A stretch of DNA of 64,000 nucleotides from Bedellia somnulentella (GCA_963576735.1 OY755172.1:2480001-2544000); one strand, 5' to 3'. Positions 14,048 through 27,645 are shown, counted from the first letter of the stretch. Notes: generated by a model from the sequence alone, not told the origin. Numbers and translations: made by a program.

Positions 14048-14273
14048 TATCTAGTTCCAATTAAAACAACTATTGATTTTCTGATATTTTAATCGCGTGT
14101 TATTACATTGTTTATTGTTGGTCTTCCCGTGACCATGATAACTGAAAAATTTTCGAAACGTCGGGCTTTAAAAACAATGTAATAACACGCGATTAAAATA
14201 TCCGAAAATCAATAGTTGTTTTAATTATAATGTGCAATCGTGAAAATCTTAGAAAATACTGTATCTAGTTCCA
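14048..14273. mobile_element. Hairpin insertion with 54-bp inverted arms and 12-bp TSD
   Basis: TATCTAGTTCCA is duplicated at 14048-14059 and 14262-14273. The 202-bp insert has inverted arms 14060-14113 and 14172-14225 with one mismatch in 54. A 58-bp loop contains CCCGTGACCATGATAACTGA and CGAAACGTCGGG. A 36-bp extension follows the right arm (14226-14261). A long perfect-length target duplication fits retroposition better than a cut-and-paste MITE. A Penelope-like remnant is one candidate. Confidence 0.7.
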
Positions 14274-17268
14274 GCCCAAAACTGATTAAGAAATTAAAGT
14301 CATATAAAAACAACTAAAACACATTCCACTAAATCAATCTATTATATTAAGCAATAAAATAAACAAGCTATTGAATCAAAATAACAAGAACCGTTCGAAA
14401 TTAAGCGTAATAGATATGTTTGTCTGTCTGAACGACTCGTTGAGAGGAGTAGAGCAAAAGATTAGTCATACAACATGTAATACGACATTAGTACATCTTT
14501 CATCACAATCGGCGGCGCATACAAATAACGTTTTCGTGAGTACGTGTACCGGCCACAGGGTCGCGGGTTCAATTCTTGTTGGAGAGCACAATTCTCGGAA
14601 TCGCTGGCAGTTTTGGAACAATATAAGCTCGCCTCGGCAGCCGACGCCGCCGCAATTTTTATAATTCCCGTTTTATTAAATCTCTTGGTGAGTTTAATGT
14701 CCTGTTCAAACTTCTTTATACGTTGGATACCATAAAATTTTCTGGTATAACTGCTCTTAATTTGACGCAGATATTTGTTACAACAAAGTAAGGATTGAAA
14801 TTTCGAAAATGTTCAAATTGAGGTCCTAATGTCGGAGATAATGATTTTCAAGTTATTCTTCAAAGTACCTTCTGTGAGTATTCGTAATATGTTAATTATT
14901 ATTTTCATTTAATGTTATTAATTGAAAGTTTTTCTGAACTGGCTCCGATGAATGCCGACAATTTCAATTCTACTAGTTCAAGCACACTGCATAGTACTTT
15001 TTTTACATTAAGCAATTGATTTTACCATTTGTCGAAGATGAACAAAAAATTTCACTGAGCCCATGACAATTTAAAACTGCAACTTTTTTGATTAGCATAA
15101 TTTATTTGAATAATAATAAAATATATTTTGAATTCATTGCGTGTTTTGTAGAACTACTCCTCTTAAGATAACTTCTAGTTATGCTACTTTCAATAGTTAG
15201 CCATTAACTAGAAACTAGTAGAAAACACAACATTTGTGAAAATCAATTTCACGGAAAAGGATTAAGATCACTATCTCGCGTTATAAAACGACGTGGCAAT
15301 GGAAAACGGTTAGTTTATAACCCGAATCATTTTTTAATAGCAAAGTTATTAAAATATGCAAATGTGTACATGCTATCGCGGTTCCAGCATACTAAGGAAC
15401 ATTGATTGTAAAAGCAAAGGTTATTTTATGATGCCTTCGTACCGATATCTTATTCATAAGACTTACCTAAGATTTAGATTGCATTGTGAAGATAATATCT
15501 GGGTAACGAACTGTACATTGATCTCACTATCTGGTTTATATTGCGTATTGTGGTTACTGAATGCGAGTTATTTTCATATTCTGATACATCGTCCCACTTC
15601 CTCATTAGAGATTGCTATTTAGTGGTCGAAGATTCAAAGAATACTTTAAAAGTTTGATCTGTTTTTAAGCAGCTTAATATCTTTAAAGTTGTTGTTTTAT
15701 TGTTGTTCAACTATAAGGAACATTAGTTTAGAATTACCTAGTTGATGAAGCTCTTAATCCTAACTTACATAAATATTTAGTTTGTTTTCTGGTAGAAAGG
15801 GAGAGCTACACGATCAGCCAATCAAAATCAATTCATAATAAAACTCAAGAATGAGGATTTAGGCAGCGATTTTGAGATAAGTTTGTCAGCCTCGTACAAA
15901 CAAGCGTTCAATGGTATTTTCCTGCTCTAATGAAAATTAATGGCGGAAATATAAATAAGTAAATAGGCATAGATCGCAATGACTAACACAAAAGCATACA
16001 TTTAAAAGCTACTGGATATAATGCATTCCAAAACTTTCCCACCAATGGAAGGACGTCATTACAATGCATAAAGCATTAAAAAGGTGATATAAAGGTATCA
16101 TTGGGCGGCACAATCTCATTCTACAATTTTATTCCGTGCAGCTTTCATCCAGCTAATGGGAGTGGGCGTCGACTCATACTCAACAGATTGTCGAGTCTGG
16201 AACCAAAACCCTTTTAGCCCTTCTTTTTTTATATGCCCAGTTTTGTTTCGAATGAGGCCCGCGCATTGGTCAACCATGATGACCACCGATATAAATAAGA
16301 TTAAAGATTAAATAATAATCGGTAATTTGAAACATTACATAGATTATAGGTTGAATATCGATAAAAATCTGAATTGGACATGGACATGCTTGGAATAGAT
16401 TTGTGACGTGACCAAATGTTAAATGCATAATCTGTTTGAATTATCTTGTAGCTTTTTACTTTTTTTCTCTATATTTTTGTTATAAACAAAACTGTAGATA
16501 ATTTGATGAAGTATCTACATAAATAAACGAATGTTTTACAAATGAAACATCAATTGGTAAAGATTCATCAGATAATCTAGGGTCTGTATAGCAGCTAATT
16601 AATGCGTAGGCGCTTGACCCAGATTCTTATGACTATTTGACATCGTCTAACTAATCTAAGCCGATTATAAAACATACCTTCACAACAAAACATTTATTTT
16701 ATCGCTTTGTCTCATGAGTCTAATTTATTTTACAAGTGAGGTTTTGTAAAATGATGCTAGGAAATGACTTCTACCTTTATCACAGATTTTAATCTTTTGG
16801 GTGCTATCCCACTGGTCCATAATATTCTTATCGCAATGAGAACAGCCAGCAGAACTTAGTTCAAACAAGGCAAATCAAGATCAATAAAATCTAACAGAGA
16901 CACCACGACATCAAAGTCCTGGTTTTGACTTATTCTATAAGTGATATTTTGTGATTAATTTGGCAGAGAATCTTATTTTTTAAACGAGTGATATATGTTT
17001 GCTTCAATTGTAATGCTTAGGATAAGATTTGCACTTCTGTGTCTGGTAAGTTTACAAGAAGTAAAAAAAGGAGATTAGTTTACAAATTTGGTATTTTTAC
17101 CGGCATTCTTCTTATACCGTCTCTACCTCTTTAGAATTAGAAGATGCCTCCAAACTCTTCCGTAATAAGTAGGCTGTAGCGGACAAAGAGCAGGTAATCC
17201 CAAAAAGAGCTTATTGAAATGTTCGCAGAGAACGAATGAGGTCAAACGCAAAAGATCATGTTACTTAC

Positions 17269-17347
17269 TTGCAGTAAAACTCGCCCCGCGCCGTTGTGAG
17301 GCATGTCCCGCCATTCTTACACGGCGACGGCGAACACGACACGAAAC
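17269..17347 (-). CDS. N: Notch, exon 2 (start of EGF-like repeat 1)
   Basis: A 79-bp exon bounded by a good acceptor (tttcag) and a strong donor (gtaagt), entering in phase 1 and leaving in phase 2. Only one frame gives a recognisable domain: 25 codons containing CSPSPCKNGGTC followed by nine residues and another Cys, ending YCK. The spacing C-x4-C-x5-C-x9-C is that of an EGF-like module, and the x9 gap agrees with EGF repeat 1 of Drosophila Notch as I recall it. Vertebrate NOTCH genes also have a very small exon 2 in this position. The remaining cysteines of the repeat must be in the next exon, which I did not find down to position 1. The surrounding DNA is AT-rich and non-coding, so this GC-rich island stands out. 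Another EGF-repeat protein cannot be excluded. Confidence 0.68.
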
Positions 17348-18159
17348 CTGAAACGATATGCCGCACTTAGTAAACAAATAAGGAACAAGTTTCTCGCTGA
17401 AACGTGGGGATTGTCCTCTGATGACATTTATGGCACTTGTGATCTAAATATTGTTGAAAAACTACATCGTCAAAATTTACATAATCTCTCAGCTCCAATT
17501 ATTGAAAGGATAGCCATATTTTTAAATATACAGTTAAAATAAGTTAAAGTAGACAAATCGAGCACTTAAGATATTTAGAGGATTATTTCTTTGCATTTTA
17601 CTACATGAGATAACTCTTACTTTTTTCAATCAGCAAACTTCGGTTTAGCAAATTACAGAAAATAGGGGTTATCAACTCGGATCGCAGTTTATTCTAAATG
17701 CTCGGCAAATGGTGGAAAGACGAATAAAAGAAATAGCATCAAATGGCAGAAGATAGGCGATGCAAATTGCAAGTTGTCCGTAACAAGCCCTTGACGGTGT
17801 GTCCTGGGACCAGACCGCTCCGCCCACGGGGCTTTTGCCCTTCGGACTGGTATACTTTGCTTACAAAGCAGATTTAACCGAGTTTTTATGTATGTGTTTG
17901 ACTGGTGTTTCCATAGAGAAAAGGTTTGGTGGTAACTATTTTGTTACTGTCTCATTTACTGTAAATTTAAGACGCTTAGTATTAGTATACGGAGCCTGAC
18001 TTTTTCAGTTTTTTTAAGATCATAAGATATAGTTTGCCGAGCACAAGCATATATTATATTAAGAATTACCTAATAGAGCTTCAAAATATACATCACGCTA
18101 TAATCACTCTGCCAGATTGGAGATAGTAAATCTAAGGTTTATAAAATTAATCACTTCTG

Positions 18160-18408
18160 TGTAGTGTTGGCATAGAATAACACTACCCCATTTCTTCCGG
18201 TGGGTGTACGTAAGAGGCGACTAACGGATTTGGAGCTTTTAAGGGATTTTTGGGCGATGTGGTTGGAGACCCATCACCGAAAACCTTTATTTTACCATCT
18301 TTTCCCCACTAAAATTTCCAAACGTGGCTGAGGAATTTCCAATTCCTTAGCTCTGGCTACCCCTTCTAGGGATTTATAGCCGTGAGCATATGTATGTATG
18401 TATGTTAA
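18160..18408 (+). mobile_element. Tail-sharing SINE, near full length
   Basis: This is the reference-quality copy of a ~245-bp family. It starts GTAGTGTTGGCATAGAATAA, then CCCCATTTCTTCCGGTGGGT, GTAAGAGGCGACTAACGG, GGGATTTTTGGGCGATG, TGGTTGGAGACCCATCACC, CTTTTCCCCAC, GTGGCTGAGGAATTTC, and GGCTACCCCTTCTAGGGATT. It ends CCGTGAGCATATGTATGTAT. GGTTGGAGACC is one mismatch from a pol III B box, but a convincing A box at normal distance is not visible. The 3' tail equals that of the RTE-like LINE. Confidence 0.8.
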
Positions 18409-18799
18409 TAATTCTGTCAAACTAGCTTTTTACGTATGTTACTTTTTTTACGCAACACCTATCATATGTGTTAAGTGTATCAAATAGACACATTACAGCA
18501 TGAAATTCATATGATTGATGATTAATAAATTTGGTTTCTCTTTAATTACCAACGTTTAATTTAATTATTTCAAAATTTTGCTCGACGGATATGTTGACAG
18601 CATCAAAATAAATCACCTCTTAAAATTGTAGCGCAACATTTACAAGATAGTAATCAACCTCGTTTCTGGAGGATCTTTTGAATAAGCTTGAAACAAACGT
18701 TTTCAACCACTTACGTCAAGTTAAAATATTTAGTTCTTTGTATTATACTGGATGGAAAAAGTAATCCAATTTCAATTTATCGTCTGTTAAAATAATAAA

Positions 18800-18960
18800 A
18801 ATTCTTAGCTCAGCGGAAATAGTACTTCCTGATATGCTAGGAGGTAGGTGTTCGAATCTTAATTTAAGCTTTCACCTTTTTATTCTAATTGTATGGTTCA
18901 TTTATCATGTCATCCTAAAGTAGTATTTCAACCTTAATTCATAAATTACAAAATATGTCT
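18800..18960 (+). mobile_element. tRNA-derived SINE-like sequence
   Basis: CTTAGCTCAGCGGAAATAG (A-box-like, 18804 onward) and GGTGTTCGAATCTTAA (B-box-like, 18847 onward) are spaced as in a tRNA. The arms do not form a good acceptor stem. The body downstream (TTTAAGCTTTCACC, TCATTTATCATGTCATCC) differs from the other families here. Confidence 0.5.
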
Positions 18961-19378
18961 TTGATATCAATAAAACATAACAATCCAAAAGGTTGGGATA
19001 ACTAGTTAAAACATGGCCTACAAGTAGCAACACTGAGTTTATCAGCCGCTATCAATCTCAGAATCCGATTAAAACAATAAGAAGTGTTTTCTACATGTAA
19101 GTAGTAAATACGTCTCGAATCGAAAGACTCGAGACCACCCGAAATCGAGACCAGTAACGACGGATGTGTTGATCGATTAATTTCGACTCGAGATGTTATC
19201 GAGCACTCTGCTTTATACGTTTTTACTAATGCCTGTTAATGAGGTTAAATCTGTGAGCCAATGTCACTTTGCAACCGCAAATAAACGGAAGCTTTAGCTG
19301 ATAAATTATTATTGCATTTTTATTTAATGTGGGGGCTTGGTATATCTGAAATATACCAGCATTTATTTATTGATTAAC

Positions 19379-19747
19379 AACCGTGATAGCCCAGTGGGTA
19401 GAACACTCGGTTATCGTGCAAACGACTAGTGTTCAAATCCTGGGTCGGGCCTACACCAATTTGTCTTTTCTAAAGACATATGTGTGGTTAATTTATCATG
19501 GTTGTTAACGGTGAGGGAAAACATCGTGAGGAAACCCACATGGCTGAGTTGTACTTAGTCATGTGACAGTGTATTCGTACAAAACGGCGATAGGCCTGCC
19601 CCCTATCACGTGGGTACACTGTCTATGCAAAACGTGGGTACTCTGAACACCAGGTGACAAAGTCACGTGATGTTCAGAAGTATTAGTACCTCTGCCAACC
19701 CCTTCGGGGATATTCGGCGTGAACGTTTATGTTATGTTATGTATTTT
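19379..19747 (+). mobile_element. tRNA-headed SINE, full length
   Basis: The head has a clear pol III promoter: A box in GATAGCCCAGTGGGTAGAAC and B box in GTGTTCAAATCCTGGGTCGG. The body follows (ACACCAATTTGTCTTTTCTA, ACATGGCTGAGTTGTACTTA, ATAGGCCTGCCCCCTATCAC, AACACCAGGTGACAAAGTCA, CAACCCCTTCGGGGATATTC). The 3' tail is a GTTATGTTATG repeat. About 365 bp. Confidence 0.85.
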
Positions 19748-20842
19748 GGTTGGTTAACTCCCATGATGCGTAAGGTCGAGTCTCAGATTGACAGACTTAC
19801 AAAGGTTTACACCCAGTAATATCATTCGATTTAATGGACGATGTTTTAAACAAAAATGACAAATATCTCGAAAGTGATATCCATGAAGGTAAGAACTTGT
19901 GTAAAAACAAACGTTCGCCATATTTGGCATCATACCTTGCTAGACTGGTTCTTGGCCGCGACTTCACTCCACCTCTACGGTACACGGCCAAGCGTGAAGC
20001 GGGTGCATTATTTTATTAACAGTTCATTGGGCATTGGAGTAAAGATGTTATAAAACTTAATGACAAGTGAATATCCTTGGCTTGGAGTTATATGGCTCAC
20101 ATATAAAGATGTTCAAACCTTAGTAACCTACAGTTAGGGTTATTATCTATTCTAAAGAAGCACGATTTTTTTTAGGATTAAACAAGTTGACACCGGTGTG
20201 AAATATATTTATCTAAATACTTACTAACAGAATACTCTTATTGTTATGTTATGGCACATCCTATCTAAACCGTTAAATTAAGTCTAACTTGACATTAGAG
20301 ATTTACAAGTAAGCAAACACCTTGTCGCGATAAGTATTGAAATGACAGGTATCAAATTTGTTTGCTATTTACCAAATAAAAGTGTTATCAAAGTAAACGG
20401 AGTGACACTGGTCGTGGGAACCGGATGGTTTTCAACAGTTTTGTAACTGTCCTGATAACATGTTTGTATTGCATATTTCCGTGTTTAAATATATGCCTAT
20501 TTGACCTCTTGAAAGTTAATGATAAATTAAACAAATATGATTTTTATCTAGAAGTTTGATTTTAAAGTTTGGCTCCCACGGATCAATAAGCATTTTCTCA
20601 CCTAGTGATCAGAGTTTGCCTTCAATTCGCTATCAGAATTGATGTGCCAAATTCGAACTATCCAATCCTAAATACATACAACGATCTTTATTTATGAAAA
20701 TTAACTTAATTTAATAGTTACTTTGTACTATTAGTCAATTTTATTTATTTCCGGTATCTCATCGACGCAAAACTGAACATTATAATCAGACTATAGCAGT
20801 TTTCTTAAACCTTTAGTTAAATTGTCCTTGACATATATAAAA

Positions 20843-21249
20843 ATATAATTTATATAACATAACATAAACGTTCACGCCGTTTATCCCCGAAGGGGTTGGC
20901 AGAGGTACCAATACTCCTGAACTCACATGGCAAGCGCCATCTAGTTTCCAGAGAAGGTACCCACGTTTTGCTTAGACAGTGTACTCACGTGATAGGGGGC
21001 AGGCCTATCGCCGTTTTTGTACGAATACACTGTCACATGACTAAGTACAACTCAGCCATGTGGGTTTCCTCACGATGTTTTCCCTCACCGTTAGCAACCA
21101 TGATAAATTAACCACACATATGACTTTAGAAAAGTCAAATTGGTGTAGGCCCGTCCCAGGATTGGAACTCACGCCCTTCTGTTTTTCGGGCGGGTGTTCT
21201 ACCCACTGGACTATCATGTCGGACTATTACTTTATATATAATTTATATA
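20843..21249 (-). mobile_element. tRNA-headed SINE, full length, 14-bp TSD
   Basis: Minus-strand copy of the 19379-19747 family, running from the ATAACATAACATAAACGTTC tail to the tRNA-like head near 21150-21230 (A box GATAGTCCAGTGGGTAGAAC, B box region AGTTCCAATCCTGGG). It is flanked by ATATAATTTATATA at 20843-20856 and 21236-21249. The flanks are AT-rich, so the duplication is likely but not beyond chance. Confidence 0.82.
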
Positions 21250-24184
21250 TAAAGTAAAAATGCAAGGTCCATCTTAATGAACTGCCGGGAAGCTGTGATA
21301 AACATGTGATAACATAAGTTCATACCGTGGGAACTAAATATTGCGAACAGATAACACTCGTAAAATAATTTAATTTGCAATCGAATAAAGCTCGCGGTAT
21401 ACATGGGTCGTTTTATTATCGCCTTAGTTAAACGCCGGATATCTTAAGTAGTGCAAATATTTCGAATGGTTTCATTACTGATGTTTATGTATGAAGAATA
21501 AAGATATGCTAGCATGCTTAAGGATGTCTTTTCTGTTCCAATAATAGTAAAATGAGATACAGTACTTCTAAAATTTACAATAATCAAAAGTATTTGAAAT
21601 CTTTCAAAGATCCTAAACCTGCCAATACTGACAGTTATAAATCCCACAAACAAGTAGTAAGTGCGTCATAGTTCTGAGTCTAAAATTAAGTAGGATTCTG
21701 GACAGAGGACGATACTTGGTCTACAGGTATATCGCCCAAACAATCACTTTAAAAGCTCCTAAATCTTAAATCACCTCGTGCGTCACCCACAAAGAAATGG
21801 TGTAATGCTATTTTTGCTATTTTAAGCTAACACAACATAGCTTAAGTATATACTTTATTTAGCACAGGAAAGCGGTTCCCTAATTTATTTGGTATGTTAT
21901 ACAAATAAATCGCGGGTCGCGTGTCGGTGCGACTAAAACAAATGTAGCTGTTTTGAGAACGGCGTCTATTTGCTGTAACCTTAACAAAGCAGGAAGTGTC
22001 GAGTTTCACTAATTTTGAATACTTATGCAATATTCATATGTATCACAGAATTGACACATTTTTATCTTGCCTTGAACTAGAGCTTGATTGGTTTGTGTTT
22101 ACTTTAGCGAATGTATGAGAACCTGATTACTTTTTAAAGTTTTCAAATATTTATCAGAAAGTGTTGAGCTTTTATAAAAATGTGATGAGGAAACCTGCCA
22201 CACGTTTTGTATGAAAATGATAAGGCAAAACTTTACACAAATAAATGCGTAAAAACTCATCCCAGATATCCCATCATTTGGTTAAATAGTTACATTTAAG
22301 TACTATTTACTTACAACTTAATAATATTACATGAATGGATGTTCTTTTTCTTGAGTATAATAATTAAAAAACGACTGTATAACCCACAACTGACATGCAA
22401 AATTGACAAAGAAACTTGAACTATAGTTATTTGGGTTTTAGCTGTAACCGATAAACGTACATAAATATAGTTAAAACATGAATGATATTGCACAATTCAA
22501 GTTTTTGCAATGAAATTGACTAAGTAAGCTGTTTCTTATAAACACTTCTGACGGACTTTCTATATAATAAGAATCTAAAAAACTGCAATCAACTAACAAC
22601 ATGTAGAGGCGAACACATTCTAACCATTACGAACCAATCACAGCTTTTCCACGTTTTTGTCCATTGAAGTGTGTTTCTGCTCGTACTTTCATTGATTGCG
22701 TGATCGATTATAAAGATTATTAATCTGAGGTTATTAATAAACAATCTAAAATTTCATGGGTGTCTTGGGAATGGAGACAAAACGTCGTCACGTTTATCCA
22801 TTACTAATGGGGTGGCTAAAAGTGAAAATATAGTGTTAACATTCTTTCTAAAATTTTAAAAATAGTCATATAGAAAATATAAATATACTCAATATCAGTA
22901 TGTTCACTTTAATCAATATATAGTTTTTGGTAGCTACCGACAAAATCTATACAATTATTTATAATAAAATCATTATTCATATAAAGGAGTTATAAATATG
23001 CCGATTTTCTAAAACTACATACGTATTATTTAAAAAATATACACTAAACACTCATGGTAAAAATACTATAATAATATAGGCTTAAAAAAGTCTAATAAAA
23101 CTACAGTGGCCGATCATTACAAAACATAAACAGAATGAACATATAAAAACGGGTATATTTCAAATAAATTACTTGTAACTGCTATACTACAACGATCACA
23201 ATTCCCTAGTAAAACATAGCGTGATCTAAAGGGTCGTGCGCACCCTCTGTGGCAGCGAAAGTGCCCGAGGCGCGACGGAAATACACGAAAGCAGCCATTA
23301 TGGGGAATTTGTATGGAGATTGGAAGTCGTTGGACCTCCATTGACAGAATAAGTTGGAATAATGAAAATGTATTCACGATGAATACTAAACTGTTAGGCG
23401 CTAGTTAATAACAGATTTCTTTTTATGTTTTCGTTTTCTATGTAAACTAGTATTTTTTGGTCTTCATCCATTTATCCTCATTTTTTGTCATCAGAAGGAA
23501 AAAGATAATATCAATTCCCGATCAATCCATGTTTTAATCTACTATACTGCACGTAAACTAAAGATGATTTAAGTAACCGTAAATAAATTTAGTAACGGTT
23601 TAGAGGTTAGATCGATGCAAGAACTAAATTGTGTTGTAGTGCTTTACATGCGCTGGAGCAGTTCTTAGAAAAGTAATCAAGTTAGCTTTATAAATATAGA
23701 TTTTAATTGGTTATATCTTCCTAATTTTAGCTGTGTAGTGTCGGCTTAGAATGTTTCCAAATCGAAAAATATCAAAAAATTGCCATCACCCAAACTATTC
23801 CGTTCTTCAATTTGCGACCCAATTCACCTTTCACTATAAGCAGCAAAAAAAATTAACCACCATTGTATGACCTCTCAGTCTTTATGATTTCCGTGTAGTT
23901 TTACTAAAAGAGACGGGTCAATGTACAGTGGTGTGTGTTTAATGATGTGTGTGAGATTGTGTGTTACACAACACGGGTCATCATGCCATGGGTTGCGGGT
24001 TCGTAATTGTTTTATTATTGTACTTTTACTAACTATACATACAACTATGCGCACGGAGTTTAACTGAAATTGGGTTGGCAGACTTGATTGCTCCGTCTGA
24101 TATAATCCCATCCACATAGTCTGACTTACCCCTTTATATTTTTCATTAAGAAGGAATGGCTGAAATATATTTATTTGATAAAGA

Positions 24185-24312
24185 ATATCATGCGTTACGG
24201 CGAAAAGTCCGCCTTTTTGTACATAGACTCTAATTACTGTACCTATTTAGATACTCTCTGTAAAATACCTGTCTGTATGTATAAAATAAAGTGTTTAAAT
24301 AAATAAAATAAA
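24185..24312 (+). mobile_element. Probable 3' end of another LINE
   Basis: AAGTCCGCCTTTTTGTACATA, then CTGTATGTATAAAATAAAGTGTT, then AAATAAATAAAATAAAT resembles the 3' UTR and A/T-rich tail of common insect LINEs, including an AATAAA-like signal. No coding part remains and no target duplication was found. Confidence 0.45.
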
Positions 24313-27300
24313 TATGCAGCAGTTCAGCAATGGTAAATCATCTTAAAAAATATACGAAATAATATAAAATGTATGAGATTGAATATTAAATCTATCAACC
24401 GACGATTACATGAGAATACCGTATAATACCATACCAGAGTCAATGTTTAGCTTATGTTACATGACACTGTCATCCGTTTAAAATAATCAGTGCTTGTCTC
24501 ATCACGAATATAACTAGACGGAATGAGAAGTGTCTGGGCAACCATTCACAGGGTGTCGTATTATTAGCTTATCATTAATCTCATGAAACTTTATGTCCAT
24601 GCAATTATAAACAGGGTTTCAGATGCGTTTAGTCAGCTCCCTCGTTTTTATTGGCATTTAAAAATGAAGCTAATTCTAAACACAAAGGCTAAGCCGTAGG
24701 TCCCGGGTACGTGGTGGAATATGCCTTCATCATTTTTTCTAGAGAAGGTTCGAGATATATATGAGATTTTAGAGACAACAGTTACCTCTAAAAATACCAG
24801 CCAAATAAGTTTTACTCTACATTACCTTACCAACAGACATATTAATTTGACACTACCACACCTATTCGTCCTACAAATCACGGTACCTGCGTCGGCCGGA
24901 TGCGGCAATATAGACGCGAGCATCCTCTGTCGACCAATCAGCGCCATTACTGTGTAAGTACTATTTCTATAACACTATATGATTGGGGTATTGAATATGT
25001 TGCGTGTAGGATTTTATATTGTGCCTTAGCGCTTTGAGGTTATTTGTAATAACAAAAAGTTAACGGCTAGATCTTGCAAAGTATGCCAAAGCTTTGGCAT
25101 CATCAATGAAATCCATATATGGAGTTGTAAGATGAAAATAGAGTTAAATTAAACTTTCTCAAAAATTATACCAACCATTTTCAAAAACTCTGATCCCAAA
25201 CCCCAGAATCAACTGATTTAAAAAACTGATTAACTTTAGTATTACACTTAGGCCTCTCTTGTTAGATCAATACAATCAACAGATATACCTATATACAATA
25301 ACCAATAGAACCAAACCTCAACCAGAAATCTCCGCCGCATTCTCACCTTAAAAGGCTTGACGACCATTGTCCCATACAACTTTCTTCACTCCCAATACGT
25401 CAAGTTACATTTTGAAATATATTGTCACTCGATCAACACTTCGTTAACACGGCAATTGAACGTGTGACAGTGTTCGGCTATTGTTTGAGCTGATGTATGA
25501 GTGTAAGGCAACAATTGTTCATAAATTATATACAACAATGCTCTGTCGAAATTTAACACAGATCTTTGATACACATGTCTTCGTGTTACGTTTTGTGACT
25601 GATTTTACAAATGAGAATGATTTTTTATCGCTGATTATGCAGATCGAATATCAGCTTCTACCATTATATCGAAATAGAATATAGAAATACCATCTGAGAG
25701 AAGAGCAAACTATATTTTCGAATCTAAACAGCTGTGTAGTTTCATTATGCATAGGAAGACGTATGAACGAAGATATGAGCTAAGAAATTATGTTGTCTGA
25801 AAGAGAGGTCCCGGAGTAAATGCACAACAATATTACTGACAGGTTTTTTCTAATAATTATTCCAAGTTCTCTCTGAAATTTAAAGCAATGAAAGTTAAAA
25901 GAAAGAAATGTAACGATTTATATTGATCAGACTAAGATGGTTAATACCAGGAAATATGTCATAATCATAAAATATCTGCTTCCGCGAAAAGTTTAGAGCG
26001 CTAGGTGACTGATAAAGCTAAATTCAACAAGAATGTCCATTCCCTATTAGTATTAATTAGTTACATGAACCGCAGTATTTAGTCCGATTTCCGAGAGCGT
26101 GCCTAATTAGGAACACAGTTGCACATTGTTCCAAAGATACAACCAGGATTACAAACGCAAACAATATGCCCAAGGATTTTGTGAAGCTAGATAAGTAGAG
26201 GCCAAGAATTCTGGAAAGGTATGCTTGGGTTACTTACTTGTTTAGATATTGTCAAAGGAAACTTATGATATCGTGATAAAATGCCTTACGAAGTACTAAT
26301 CAAAAATAATATTTTCTATTTTGAAATATTTCATTCAGATTTTTGGTATAGAGGTATAAAAATTGCCCCGTTGAAGGAACATGATTTTTTGCAGTACTGC
26401 AGTTCAACACAGAAGAAGTACATAAGGCATTTTTTTTAATTATACTTGAAATGATTAGATTTTTTAGCCTCTTTTTCAAGTTGAATTGTGTGGTAAAATT
26501 ATGAATTTTCTGATGATGGAGGATGATAGGTGTCCACTCCAGCTACATATTTGAACCAAACAGATACTTAAAAAGCCATCCTTTACTACACAAACCAATG
26601 ATACAGTCTACCTATACCTAAGGATCTTTGTAATATAGGCTATATAGTTTCACCCTGTAATCTATAAAAGGCATGTACACAGAGCGCGGCAGGATCGAGG
26701 CATTGTGTGCGCGATAATGGGAGAGATGTGGCCACTCACACACGGGGTAGGGTCTTCCTAACACATTTATGGACTATTTAACTACACATTGAAAAATTCT
26801 AAGAATTTATATTATTAATAGTATTTGTGCACTATTTTATGTATTTAGAAATAACAGCGTAACAGAATAAGAACTATTCTATATTAAGTTTTAATTAATT
26901 TGTAGGAAACACAGTTTTTAAACAATTAAATTACTGTACAACATTATAATCATATAACATTGTAGGAAACATCGTCTTTGAACTTGGAATTCCTTGAATT
27001 CTTAACTGATATTACTTAGTAAAGCAAACTGAATAATCTCAATGGGAACAGACCGTTTCGCCTCAGATTGGAGACCTACTAGATAGTAACCATTTCTTAT
27101 AATGGAAGTAGGAAGGATGTAGATACGACCACCTCACTATTGCCTTAAACAGAATAGTCTTAATATGGACTACTTATTAGGACTGTAGAGATAGCCGCGT
27201 GGATCGGGTTAGACAAGCAACACTCTCTCTTTTTCTGTCGTGTTTTATGAAATAATGCTGGGATGTTTGTATGAATGGGCCGCAATGCAATTGGCAATTT

Positions 27301-27482
27301 ATGACTAAGGATAATAAAAAGGATTTTATTTCATGATTTATTGCATTATTTGGTACTGCCAAAAGAATTTAAGTTCAATTAGCTTTTAATAAAGATGTGT
27401 GTTTGTAGTTAGAAAGAAGTGGAAGGCCAAAAGATACGTTTTAAATAATAATAACAACAGATTGCTACGAGTACTTGGCAAC

Positions 27483-27645
27483 CTGGATAGTTCAATGTAA
27501 AGATCACCGCTTCTAACGCAGGAGAAGTGAATTCGAATCCAAACTGGCTTAAAACTTAGAAATTTAATTGTTGCTCACTCCACGGGAATCAAACTCGACA
27601 CTACCGTATTGTGATCTGACCGTTCTTCAGCTAATCCACGAAGTA
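27483..27645. mobile_element. Two tRNA-derived fragments in opposite orientation
   Basis: On the plus strand TGGATAGTTCAATGTAAAGA and GTGAATTCGAATCCAAACTGG resemble A and B boxes (27483-27550). On the minus strand, the complement of CCACGGGAATCAAACTCGAC and of TCAGCTAATCCAC gives TTAGCTGAAG and GAGTTTGATTCC (27580-27640). Both are degenerate and unlikely to be tRNA genes. Confidence 0.4.

Larger units (their letters stand above)
1..17268 (-). other. Presumed Notch intron 2 (partial)
   Basis: No coding exon could be supported here on either strand. All open frames are short and lack family motifs. The sequence is AT-rich and mostly unique. It contains a 3' SINE fragment (9230-9349), a LINE insertion (11537-11836), a 5'-truncated SINE (13845-13961), a hairpin insertion (14060-14261), and GC-rich islands near 1620-1760, 3530-3690, 4100-4290, 5215-5290 and 10640-10760. 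The islands could be regulatory elements or unrecognised exons. The intron assignment depends on the Notch exon call. Confidence 0.5.

Noticed and set aside
14115..14171. Possible hammerhead ribozyme (CTGA ... CGAAAC-GTC)
   Set aside because: CTGA and GAAAC are in order, but the invariant G of CUGANGA is missing, stem II does not pair convincingly and there is no room for stem III. A decayed motif is possible but not supportable.
24880..24957. Minus-strand exon with acceptor at 24954
   Set aside because: The acceptor and a weak donor can be proposed, and one frame is open, but nothing is recognisable and it would interrupt an otherwise in-phase Notch exon 1-2 junction.
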